Of a DNA stretch of 39,372 bases, positions 15,851-23,637 are shown piece after piece. The notes under the pieces are model-generated. The model saw only the letters and a program-made list of their open reading frames with translations, was not told the origin of the DNA and ran no database searches. The stretch lies in NCBI RefSeq assembly GCF_947495145.1, contig NZ_CANLXP010000029.1, forward strand, positions 1 to 39,372, written 5' to 3'. Both the position numbers and the translations under genes were made by a program. Numbering within the stretch: the first letter of the stretch is position 1; each line of letters opens with the position of its first letter. This stretch comes from an uncultured Arthrobacter sp. GTDB lineage: Bacteria > Actinomycetota > Actinomycetes > Actinomycetales > Micrococcaceae.

Positions 15851-18800
15851 TCAGAGCACGTCGAACCGGTACAGGAAGGCAGCCATCGCATCCCTGTTCA
15901 CGGACTGCACCGGCTTGAACGTACCGTCGGGGTACCCCGTGGTGATGCCGGTGGAGGCGAGCCAGCTGATCTCTTTGAAGAACTGGTTGTCCTTCGTGAC
16001 ATCCGGGAAGGTGGCCGGCTCGGATCCGTTGGTAGGCGCTTCCACCATCCGGTAGAGGAAAGCCGCCATCGCATCCCTGTTCACCGGAGTGGTCGGACGG
16101 AAGGTTCCGTCATCCCAGCCCTTGGAGATGCCCTGCTCAGCCAGCCAGGCCATTTCCTTGTAGTGCTCCATGCCGGGCTTGACGTCCTTGAACGGTGACA
16201 CCGCGGGAGCACGATAGGTCGGTTCGCCCGCCATCCGGTAGAGGAAGGCCGCCATGGCGTCCCTGTTCACCGGAGTGACGGGACGGAAGGTGCCGTCATC
16301 CCAACCTGTGGTGATTTCGCTGTCCGCCAGCCAAGCCATCTCGGTGAAGAACTGGATGCCTTGCGGGACGTCCGGGAACGGTGCCGGCAGTGCGGCCAGT
16401 TCAGCCGATGGCAGTGAGAAGGGGCCCTGGCCGTTGGCATTGATCGCCGCCACCTGGAAGCGGGTGGCGAGGTCCGCCCGGAGACCCGTGACGGTCAGGC
16501 TTGTTGCCGTAGCATCAGCGGTGCGCAAGGCTCCGATCTGGGAGCCTGCAGGGTCGATTGCGCGAACCACGAAGCCGGTGACCGGTGATCCGCCATCATC
16601 CGCAGCGGCCAGCTGAACAACCGCTTCGCCGATGCGGGGGGCGGCAGCGACGTCGACCACAGGGGTCTCTGCCGTTGCCACAGTGCCTGGCAGGGTGGGT
16701 GGCGTGGTGCTGGAAAGGCGTCCGACGACGGTGAAGTCGGTTGTCCTTCCGATCGACACCGGATCGATCGAGTTGCCTGCTGCGTCCGTTATCGCCTCAA
16801 CTTCGAAGTAGTTTGTGTCGAATGGGCTTCCCACCACCGGGCCGGCCTGCGCGCCATCGCCCAGGTACCCTGCCGGAGCATCGAGCTGGCGGAGCACCGG
16901 CCCGATACCGGCTTGCGCCATCAAATCGAAGGAGCAGTGCACGTCAAGGCAACCGACGTCGTTGGTGTAACGCAGGTCACCTTCCGTGTCGGCGGTCAGG
17001 ACATCCACACCGTACGGCTGGGTGATGCGATAGGTGACTCCGGGTGTCATGCCTCGCAGGTCGTAACGGGTACGTCCGAAGGCGACCTCGTCTCCCTCGC
17101 GTGGCACTTCATTGGCGAAGGCCGCTTCGAGTGCGAGCACCAGTCGTGCCCGGCCGCCGTTTGCGATTGGCAGTTCGGCGTCGGCTGACCACCAGAAGGC
17201 CTCCCCTGGGAAGCGGTCTGGGTACTTGACCGGAACCTGATCAAAAGGTGACTCAAGGCCACACATCGTGTCGTTCAGGCATAGTGCGAGTTCCACTGGA
17301 TCGAGAGCGCGGTTTCCGTTCTCTTCCGTTGCCGGGGCACCGTAATCCGAAACCGTTACCGGGAACGGGTGATCCTCACCTGGCTCGCTGATCACATCCA
17401 GATGACGCACGTTGTAGCTGGTGGTTGAGAGCGGTCCCTGAACGTCGCCGTCGGTCACGGCTATTGCGCTCACCAAATTACTGCGGGACAACATGAACGG
17501 TCCCGTGTACTCCAGAGTGGTGCCTGCGGGTGCCCCACCTTCGAGGCGCGGACGCGTGCCGTCGGTCGTGTAGTAGATAGTCGACGCTGTGTCCGGGGAG
17601 GATGCGACGGCGGCGGTCAGCTCGATCCGCTGCGGACCCTTAAGGACGCCTGGGCTGACGGAGACGCCCAGGTTTGTCGCTGTGACTACGGGAAGGGATG
17701 TATCCACCGTGTAGTTCTGCGTGGTAACAGCGGAAGTTCCCGTTGAGTCGATAGCGATGTACTTCAACACCGTGTTGCGTGGAGTTCCAACGGGCAGGCC
17801 AGTGGCCGGATCGATGGCCGGGCCGGGGATAACCACTGCCGCAGCCGACGTCGCTGTCCCGTCGGAGGCAACCCTGATGCCGTTGTTCGCGCTCGGCTCG
17901 GAGCCGTCCGTCGTGTAGATGATGTCTGATTCCGCAGGGAACGAAGACTGGATCTTCACGTTGGTTTCATTGCCGTACAGGTCACCCGGCTTATCGATGG
18001 TCGTCTTCAGCTGGGCGAGCTTGCCGGTCACGGAGAACATGTTCGTCTCCATCACCGTGGGAGCTGTGATTTCATCATCGATGGGACCTTCAACACGGAA
18101 GACGTTCTCGCCACTGGTTCCGCCCTCAACGGTGTGAAGCACCCCCGGATTGCCGATGTATCCCTCAGGAGCAGTTGTCTCCCAATTTGTCCATCGAAGG
18201 AAGGGACCGATGTGCCCGCTCATGGCGTTCTCGAAACCACAGGGTGGGCTCATGCAGCCAATGTCCTGGGTGTCGTTGATTTCACCCTCGACGTCGGTGA
18301 CGAAATCCTCTATACCGTAGGGAGTGGTGACCCTGTAGGTAGCGTTCGGAACCAACCCATCAACACGTACGCGCTGGCGGGTGAAGGCAATCTGCTTGCC
18401 GACAGCAACGCCGCCGGCGTCGCCGAAAGCGGCCTCTTGCGCATAGCCAAGCATCGCGCGGTCACCCGGAGCGTCCTCAATCTCGGCTTCCGCTGCCCAC
18501 CAGAACCCCTCGTCCGGATAATTCTCCGGGAACTTGATGTCCGTCGTTGGGTCGGGGATTTCCGCACCGCACATGTCGGCCTCGAGGCAGAGCTCCAGCC
18601 GAAGCGGATCCTGGTCGTCAGCGGTGCCGGGCAGATCCAGGCCCTTGTCCTCGTACCAGAAAGGATATCCGTTCGAATGATCAATTGGTCCGACCGCGCC
18701 GAGGCCGTTACCGCCTGGAGTCGTAACAGCGGTTGCGACTGATGGTGCGACGAGCAGCGGCAAACAAACAGCACCGGCCGCAGTGAATGCCGCCACCCGC

Positions 18801-18859
18801 CTCCCTGCGGATGTCGTGTTCTCTCCCCGGTGAGCCCGAGGACGCCTGTAAGCGTTCAT
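15851..18859 (-). CDS. Secreted 1002-residue SLH surface protein with duplicated cysteine-containing domain
   Basis: A signal peptide ends near residue 44 ('VATA'). A domain at about 60-260 with a paired-cysteine pattern ('LCLEADMCG', 'IGCMSPPCGFE') recurs at about 490-700 ('LCLNDTMCG', 'VGCLDVHCSFD'); both copies share '[FY]PDE/PGE-[GA]FWW' and 'VTYRITQPYGV'-like strands. Between them are two chitobiase/hexosaminidase C-terminal-like beta modules ('IIYTTDGSEPS', 'IYYTTDGTRPR'). A fibronectin type III module ('VTGFVVRAIDPAGS...TSLTVTGLRADLATRFQVAAINANGQGP') follows. Three SLH repeats end the protein, each with 'F.DV...F..E..WLA...I..G..DGTF.P...VNRDAMAAFLYR'. SLH repeats bind wall polymers, so this is a wall-attached protein. 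The repeated N-terminal domain is not one I recognise. ATG 18859 has a good AGGAAA ribosome site. Confidence 0.88.
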   Translation of the reverse strand: MNAYRRPRAHRGENTTSAGRRVAAFTAAGAVCLPLLVAPSVATAVTTPGGNGLGAVGPIDHSNGYPFWYEDKGLDLPGTADDQDPLRLELCLEADMCGAEIPDPTTDIKFPENYPDEGFWWAAEAEIEDAPGDRAMLGYAQEAAFGDAGGVAVGKQIAFTRQRVRVDGLVPNATYRVTTPYGIEDFVTDVEGEINDTQDIGCMSPPCGFENAMSGHIGPFLRWTNWETTAPEGYIGNPGVLHTVEGGTSGENVFRVEGPIDDEITAPTVMETNMFSVTGKLAQLKTTIDKPGDLYGNETNVKIQSSFPAESDIIYTTDGSEPSANNGIRVASDGTATSAAAVVIPGPAIDPATGLPVGTPRNTVLKYIAIDSTGTSAVTTQNYTVDTSLPVVTATNLGVSVSPGVLKGPQRIELTAAVASSPDTASTIYYTTDGTRPRLEGGAPAGTTLEYTGPFMLSRSNLVSAIAVTDGDVQGPLSTTSYNVRHLDVISEPGEDHPFPVTVSDYGAPATEENGNRALDPVELALCLNDTMCGLESPFDQVPVKYPDRFPGEAFWWSADAELPIANGGRARLVLALEAAFANEVPREGDEVAFGRTRYDLRGMTPGVTYRITQPYGVDVLTADTEGDLRYTNDVGCLDVHCSFDLMAQAGIGPVLRQLDAPAGYLGDGAQAGPVVGSPFDTNYFEVEAITDAAGNSIDPVSIGRTTDFTVVGRLSSTTPPTLPGTVATAETPVVDVAAAPRIGEAVVQLAAADDGGSPVTGFVVRAIDPAGSQIGALRTADATATSLTVTGLRADLATRFQVAAINANGQGPFSLPSAELAALPAPFPDVPQGIQFFTEMAWLADSEITTGWDDGTFRPVTPVNRDAMAAFLYRMAGEPTYRAPAVSPFKDVKPGMEHYKEMAWLAEQGISKGWDDGTFRPTTPVNRDAMAAFLYRMVEAPTNGSEPATFPDVTKDNQFFKEISWLASTGITTGYPDGTFKPVQSVNRDAMAAFLYRFDVL

Positions 18860-19002
18860 GCTTTTTCCTGCCCCTCATAAACAGTGGAAGACTGCCACGT
18901 TCTGCGGCCGTCCCCACCGAGCATCCCGGGAGCAACTTGAAAAAACCTTGAAACTTGTGACAGGCACCTGCTCAAAGGTTTTCGTATGGTGCACCACCCA
19001 CC

Positions 19003-19602
19003 ATGGCGACCATGGCATCTTCAGACACCCGCACCCAGTCAACCGCGCTGACAGACCGCGTCGCCGACTCCGGTTCTTCGGACACGTCCGCCGTTACTGC
19101 GCAAACCATTTCGCGCCGTCGCACGCGCTTGCTCGTCCCTCTCCTGCTGATCGCAGCTCTCACGGGAGGACTGCTTTTTGTTTTCACAGCCGGCAAGGAA
19201 GAGCCGGCAACGATGCTGGGAGCGGCCGGCGCCGTCGATGGCGGCCTGGCACGCATCAACGGCATCATTCCCCTTGAAACGGACGGTTGGTCACCGCCGG
19301 TTTCGGTGACCGAGCTAGAGCGCCCGGTCACCGAGGGTGCACACCGGGTCCGGGTCCTACTTGAGCTGACGGCCATCGAAGCTCAGGGAGTTGAGTTCGA
19401 GGCCGAGGGCTACGTGCTTGACGGTCTCGGCACGGGTAGCCCTGGAGTTCTCTGGTCCTCCCCCGTAAGTGAGAACGCGGCCCAGGGCGGAACGATCAAC
19501 GCGACACTGGTTTTCGAAATCCCGAACCGGGCACTCGCCCTCGTCCTTGAGGGGCCGGATGGGTTGCGGTTGTCCCTCGGCACGGAACACCACACTTCCT
19601 GA
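19003..19602 (+). CDS. Single-pass membrane-anchored extracytoplasmic protein
   Basis: It encodes 199 residues. A cytoplasmic Ser/Thr-rich tail (1-38) and an 'RRRTR' stop precede one membrane helix (about 43-63, 'LLVPLLLIAALTGGLLFVF'), leaving about 135 residues outside. The exported part has beta-sandwich character ('HRVRVLLELTAIEAQGVEFEAEGY', 'INATLVFEIPNRALALVLEGPDGLRLSLG'). It is divergent from the large SLH gene across 143 bp, which may mean shared regulation. An ATG at 19012 is an equally possible start; neither has a convincing Shine-Dalgarno sequence. Family not recognised. Confidence 0.65.
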   Translation: MATMASSDTRTQSTALTDRVADSGSSDTSAVTAQTISRRRTRLLVPLLLIAALTGGLLFVFTAGKEEPATMLGAAGAVDGGLARINGIIPLETDGWSPPVSVTELERPVTEGAHRVRVLLELTAIEAQGVEFEAEGYVLDGLGTGSPGVLWSSPVSENAAQGGTINATLVFEIPNRALALVLEGPDGLRLSLGTEHHTS

Positions 19603-19662
19603 AGCAGGGACGCCGAGAGCCAACTACTCGGTCTTCAGCGAGTACTACTTACGCACTACCCG

Positions 19663-19695
19663 AAACGGTACTCACCTCCCAGGTGAGTACCGTTT
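19663..19695. terminator. Perfect 15-bp hairpin with 3-nt loop
   Basis: AAACGGTACTCACCT (19663-19677) pairs with AGGTGAGTACCGTTT (19681-19695) around CCC. It sits 60 bp after the membrane-protein gene and 118 bp before the SARP gene. A terminator is most likely, but the near-perfect dyad could also be an operator for the following regulator. Confidence 0.65.
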
Positions 19696-19813
19696 CCGCG
19701 TGATCTGCCCGTGATCCGGGAAATATTCAGGTAGTTCCTACTCAAGCCGACACCATGTGGCAATCCCTACCTTGGAGGCATCAACACCCGCTCAGAAGTA
19801 TGAGGTCTCCATC

Positions 19814-20788
19814 ATGTTGAAGTCAGATTCCTACCCCACCCCGGCATCCAGCGCCCCGGTCCCCGTCCAGACCCCGGCAAACGTACTGTCCGTGAAAGTC
19901 ATCGGGAGCTTGCAGATAGTCCGCGACGGGGTGACTCTCAGCGCGAAGGATCTTGGTGGCCCGAAGCCCCGGCAGATCCTCGAAATCCTGCTCATCAATC
20001 TCGGTAACCCGGTGTCGAAGGACAAGCTCATCAGCCTGCTGTGGAACGGTAACCCCCCGGCTGAAGCGCTCCCGACTCTCGAAAGCTACGTCAGCGTCCT
20101 GCGCCGCAACGTGCAGCCCGGCGCAGGCAAGAACGGAGTACTGCGCACCACCACCGGTGGTTACGTCATCGACCGCACGCTGGTGGATGTGGATCTCGCC
20201 CGGTTCGAGCGCTCGGTACGCCTTGCCCATCAATGTGAACCGATTGAAGGCTTGAAGCTGATGCAGGAGGCGCTTGCGTTCGCGGACGCACCGCTCCTCG
20301 GTGACGAGCTGCTTCCCGGCTGGGCTGAAGAAGAGCGCGACTTGCACGCTGCCAGGGTCACCGAGGCCAAGCTGTTCGCCGCTGACATCGCGACGACTGT
20401 CGGCGCATACGACCTGGCCATCACCTGGGCCAACCAGATCACGGCGCAGGATCCACTCAACGAACGGGCGTGGACCTCGCTCATCCTCGCGCTGGAGGCT
20501 TCCGGCCGCCACACCGAGGGCCTGCAGAGCTACGAGCGCTGCCGCCGGGCAATGCACCGTGAACTGGGCTGCTCCCCGGGGCCGGCGCTGAAGGCGGCGC
20601 ATGCAAGGCTCCTGCAGGCGACGGCGGACAGCGAGGGAGAGCTGTCCGATGTGCTGTCCGCCCTGCTGATTCTGCACAGTCAGCTCTGCAGGACGGAGCC
20701 CAGCGCGGTACCAAGCGCAGGGAAAGCTCTGCACGACGCCGGCAACGTTCTGAATTCCTTCCTGCGCCGCGCGATGGCGGCAGCGTAG
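19814..20788 (+). CDS. AfsR/SARP-family regulator (winged helix plus BTAD)
   Basis: It encodes 324 residues from ATG 19814, with GAGGT 7 nt upstream; an earlier in-frame start at 19757 is possible but lacks this site. An OmpR-like winged helix comes first ('LSVKVIGSLQIVRDGVTLSAKDLGGPKPRQILEILL' split over 25-60, then 'VSKDKLISLLWNGNPPAEALPTLESYVSVLRR' and 'YVIDRTLVDVDLARFE'). The bacterial transcriptional activation domain, a TPR-like fold, fills about residues 130-275 ('NERAWTSLILALEASGRHTEGLQSYERCRRAMHRELG'). No NB-ARC or sensor domain is present, so it is a small SARP. The multicopper oxidase gene starts 109 bp downstream on the same strand and is its most likely local target. Confidence 0.88.
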   Translation: MLKSDSYPTPASSAPVPVQTPANVLSVKVIGSLQIVRDGVTLSAKDLGGPKPRQILEILLINLGNPVSKDKLISLLWNGNPPAEALPTLESYVSVLRRNVQPGAGKNGVLRTTTGGYVIDRTLVDVDLARFERSVRLAHQCEPIEGLKLMQEALAFADAPLLGDELLPGWAEEERDLHAARVTEAKLFAADIATTVGAYDLAITWANQITAQDPLNERAWTSLILALEASGRHTEGLQSYERCRRAMHRELGCSPGPALKAAHARLLQATADSEGELSDVLSALLILHSQLCRTEPSAVPSAGKALHDAGNVLNSFLRRAMAAA

Positions 20789-20897
20789 ACAGACGGCAGC
20801 AGCACCACTAGCACCACATTCATGAGGCGGAATTGCAGGGTTTCCATAACCATGCCCAGCAATTCTGAAAGTACAGCAAGTAATTAAGGAGAAGATC

Positions 20898-23090
20898 ATG
20901 TCAGTTTCGAGACGCCAAGTGCTGCTGTTCGGCGGTCTGGGTGTGCTGGGGGCCGGAACACTATCACTGCCGACGCGATCAATCGCGGCGAAATCGGCCA
21001 GTGCGTTGCCGGAAGAGCAGATGCCGGTGCCATACCGTACACGCTTGACTCAGGCCCCTTTCCTGGAGCCTTATGCCGTTGGAATGGACCCGGCTGACGG
21101 AGAAACGATCAACTACTACGCAGTCACGCAGGTCGCCGCGACTGCATCCATGTTGCCCAATAGGAATATGCTGACTCAGATTTTGGGCTACAACGGCATT
21201 TTTCCCGGCCCGACGATCAGCGTCGAGCGCGGAACGAAAGCAGTTCTGCGGGTACGAAACCAGATGCCGGCGACCCATCCGCGCGCGGGACACGCCTTAT
21301 ATTCTTCGACACACTTGCACGGATCTGCGTCGCTGCCGCAGTTCGATGGCTATGCAAATGACCTTACTTTCACCGGCTTCGTGAAGGACTACCAGTACCC
21401 TAATAATCAACCTGCGCGGACCCTCTGGTATCACGACCACGCCGTTCACAACACCGCGCCGAATGTCTACTCCGGCCTGGTCGCGCAGTACCACATGCAC
21501 GACGAGATCGAACGCACGCTGCTGCCCCAGGGCAAATACGATGTGGCGTTAACCATCAGCGATGCAATGTTCGCCGAAAACGGGGAACTCGGCTACGACG
21601 ACAACGACCACTCAGGCCTATATGGCGATGTCATCCTCGTCAACGGTCAACCGTGGCCTGTACTGCAGGTTGAACGACGAATCTATCGGTTCCGCGTTCT
21701 GAACGGTTGCCTATCCCGCTCCTTCCGATTCCGTTTGAGCACCGGGGAACCAGTTGTGATGGTTGCCACCGACGGAGGCTTGATGCCATACGCGCAAACG
21801 GTTGAACAGTGGCGCCATGCCAGCGCGGAGCGTTACGAGATCCTCGTCGATTTCCGGAATTACCAGCCCGGTCAGCGAATCGAACTTGTGAACCTGTCAA
21901 ATGACAACAACGTCGACTACGACCACACCAACAAGGTAATGGCCTTCGACGTCGTCGATTCGCCCGTGGACACCAAGGATTCAACCTGGAACACCATTCC
22001 CTACGAGCTCGACCCCGGTAACGAGATCATGGCTTTGAAAGCGGAAGACGCGGTGACGCGGCGGCACTTCCGACTTAAGCGCGACGATGTCACCAACGTG
22101 TGGAGCATAGATGGACAGAGTTGGGGCGATGTTATCGCCAGCAACTATCAGAAAGTCATAGCCAATCCCGAGCTGAACAGCACAGAGATCTGGGAGCTTG
22201 AAAATTCATCCGGTGGCTGGTTCCATCCAATGCACATTCATCTGGTGGATTTCAAGATCATCGGTGGTGAGGACCGGGCAACCTACGCCTACGAGCAGGG
22301 CCCCAAAGACGTCGTCTACGTCGGGGAAGGTGAGACGGTGCGATTGCTGATGAAGTTCGGCCCGCACCGCGGCCGCTACATGGTGCATTGCCACAATCTC
22401 CCGCATGAGGACCATGACATGATGGTCCAGTTCCGCGTCGGCGCAGCTGAACTGGAACCCGCTGAGATTGATCCCAATCTAGCCGCGCCCTGTTACTGGG
22501 ACGACGGGACAGTTCCGCCTTCATACCCGCCGGCCCCCGAGTTCAAGGACGTTCCGCCTGGTACCCAGTTCCGCAAGGAAATCGGCTGGCTGGCCGTCAA
22601 CGGCATTACCACCGGCTGGCCGGACCAGACGTTCCGTCCGCTGGCGCCGGTATCGCGCGAAGCAATGGCAGCGTTTCTGTACCGGCTTTGCGGCAAGCCT
22701 GAACACGAGGTCGAGAACACGTTCAAGGACGTGCCAGCAAGCAATCCCTTCCGCCTCGAGATCAGCTGGCTTGCCGAGGAGGAAATCACTACCGGTTACG
22801 ACGACGGCACCTACCGGCCGCTGGGATCAGTGTCCCGTGAGGCCATGGCTGCGTTCCTTTACCGGATTGCCGGTGAACCGGATGTTGAGTCTGCAGCCGT
22901 GTTCCTGGATGTCTTGCCCGGTCACCAGTTCTACCGAGAGATCAGCTGGCTGGCATCAACCGGCATCACCACCGGTTACCCTGACGGCACTTTCCGGCCC
23001 GGCGCAGCAGTAGCACGCGACGCGATCGCTGCCTTCCTCTACCGGTACTCCCAGAAGTTCGGACGCCCCAACCGCGAGGACCTCGACTGA
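20898..23090 (+). CDS. Tat-exported CotA-like multicopper oxidase fused to three SLH repeats
   Basis: It encodes 730 residues behind an AAGGAG ribosome site. 'SRRQVLL' at the start is a twin-arginine motif. Four copper-binding blocks are intact: 'THLHGS' (about 138-143), 'LWYHDHAV' (176-183), 'HPMHIHLVDF' (443-452) and 'HCHNLPHEDHDMM' (497-509) with the type 1 Cys and axial Met. They match CotA/bilirubin oxidase/phenoxazinone synthase-type laccases, which oxidise phenolics, pigments or metals with O2. From about residue 547 three SLH repeats follow ('DVPPGTQFRKEIGWLAVNGI', 'SREAMAAFLYR', 'ARDAIAAFLYR'), tethering the enzyme to the wall. The fusion is unusual for this family as I know it. The upstream SARP may control it; the substrate cannot be predicted. 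Confidence 0.93.
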   Translation: MSVSRRQVLLFGGLGVLGAGTLSLPTRSIAAKSASALPEEQMPVPYRTRLTQAPFLEPYAVGMDPADGETINYYAVTQVAATASMLPNRNMLTQILGYNGIFPGPTISVERGTKAVLRVRNQMPATHPRAGHALYSSTHLHGSASLPQFDGYANDLTFTGFVKDYQYPNNQPARTLWYHDHAVHNTAPNVYSGLVAQYHMHDEIERTLLPQGKYDVALTISDAMFAENGELGYDDNDHSGLYGDVILVNGQPWPVLQVERRIYRFRVLNGCLSRSFRFRLSTGEPVVMVATDGGLMPYAQTVEQWRHASAERYEILVDFRNYQPGQRIELVNLSNDNNVDYDHTNKVMAFDVVDSPVDTKDSTWNTIPYELDPGNEIMALKAEDAVTRRHFRLKRDDVTNVWSIDGQSWGDVIASNYQKVIANPELNSTEIWELENSSGGWFHPMHIHLVDFKIIGGEDRATYAYEQGPKDVVYVGEGETVRLLMKFGPHRGRYMVHCHNLPHEDHDMMVQFRVGAAELEPAEIDPNLAAPCYWDDGTVPPSYPPAPEFKDVPPGTQFRKEIGWLAVNGITTGWPDQTFRPLAPVSREAMAAFLYRLCGKPEHEVENTFKDVPASNPFRLEISWLAEEEITTGYDDGTYRPLGSVSREAMAAFLYRIAGEPDVESAAVFLDVLPGHQFYREISWLASTGITTGYPDGTFRPGAAVARDAIAAFLYRYSQKFGRPNREDLD

Positions 23091-23109
23091 GGTCGCAGAA
23101 GGATGGGAA

Positions 23110-23143
23110 AAGGGGGAGCTCCAGTTGCCTGGCGTTCCCCCTT
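23110..23143 (+). terminator. Hairpin after the multicopper oxidase gene
   Basis: AAGGGGGA (23110-23117) pairs with TCCCCCTT (23136-23143), with CCAG/CTGG pairing inside the 18-nt loop. It starts 20 bp after the oxidase stop codon. A clear T-tract is missing. Confidence 0.5.
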
Positions 23144-23235
23144 CTGGAATTGGACCCCGGTTTGCGCTTCGGCGAACTGCTCTTCCATCTCTTAAGTCTC
23201 GGCCTGCTGGGCCAAGACAAAACCGGGCCATAAAT

Positions 23236-23261
23236 ATCCGATCTTGTTGCTATTATCGGAT
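23236..23261. promoter_or_regulatory. ArsR-type operator and -10 box of the arsR-cadA-lspA unit
   Basis: ATCCGAT (23236-23242) and ATCGGAT (23255-23261) form an exact inverted repeat spaced by 12 bp, typical of ArsR/SmtB-family operators. TATTAT (23251-23256) overlaps the right arm and ends six bases before the ATG at 23263. No Shine-Dalgarno sequence is present. This fits a leaderless, autorepressed transcript. Confidence 0.65.
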
Positions 23262-23262
23262 T

Positions 23263-23637
23263 ATGACGATACTGACTTCCTGTGAAAGCGCGGCTCGGCT
23301 GGATCCAGCGGTGGCATTGTTTCATTCGCTGAGCGATCCAACTCGGCTGGCCATCGTGAAGGCCATGGCGGGTGGTGAGACGCGCGTAGGTGACTTGACC
23401 GGGCTACTGGGTCTGGCGCAATCGACGGTCTCCGCGCACATGGCGTGTCTACGTGATTGCGGCCTGGTCACGGGCCGGGCCGAAGGCCGCAGCGTCTACT
23501 ATTCCCTGGCGAGGCCCGAACTGATGGATTTGTTGTCCCAGGCCGAAGTCCTGCTCGCGGCAACGGGTAGCGCCGTCAGCCTGTGCCCGGTGTACGGCAA
23601 CGCGGCATCGAACCCGGTGAAGGCGGAAGCAAGATGA
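23263..23637 (+). CDS. ArsR/SmtB-family metal-sensing repressor (CadC/CmtR type)
   Basis: It encodes 124 residues from ATG 23263. The winged helix 'VALFHSLSDPTRLAIVKAMAGG...GLLGLAQSTVSAHMACLRDCGLV...GRSVYYSLA' is complete. Cys62 and Cys66 sit in and after the recognition helix, as in the Cd/Pb sensor CmtR, with further cysteines at 7 and 108. Metal binding there should release the DNA. The gene overlaps the ATPase start by 4 bp and has an inverted-repeat operator on its own promoter, so it likely represses the whole unit. It is different from the second CmtR-like gene at 35797-36126. Confidence 0.88.
   Translation: MTILTSCESAARLDPAVALFHSLSDPTRLAIVKAMAGGETRVGDLTGLLGLAQSTVSAHMACLRDCGLVTGRAEGRSVYYSLARPELMDLLSQAEVLLAATGSAVSLCPVYGNAASNPVKAEAR

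Noticed and set aside
20801-20817. AGCACCAC direct repeat as a SARP-binding site upstream of the oxidase
   Set aside because: The 9-bp period does not match the 11-bp helical spacing of known SARP heptamer repeats.
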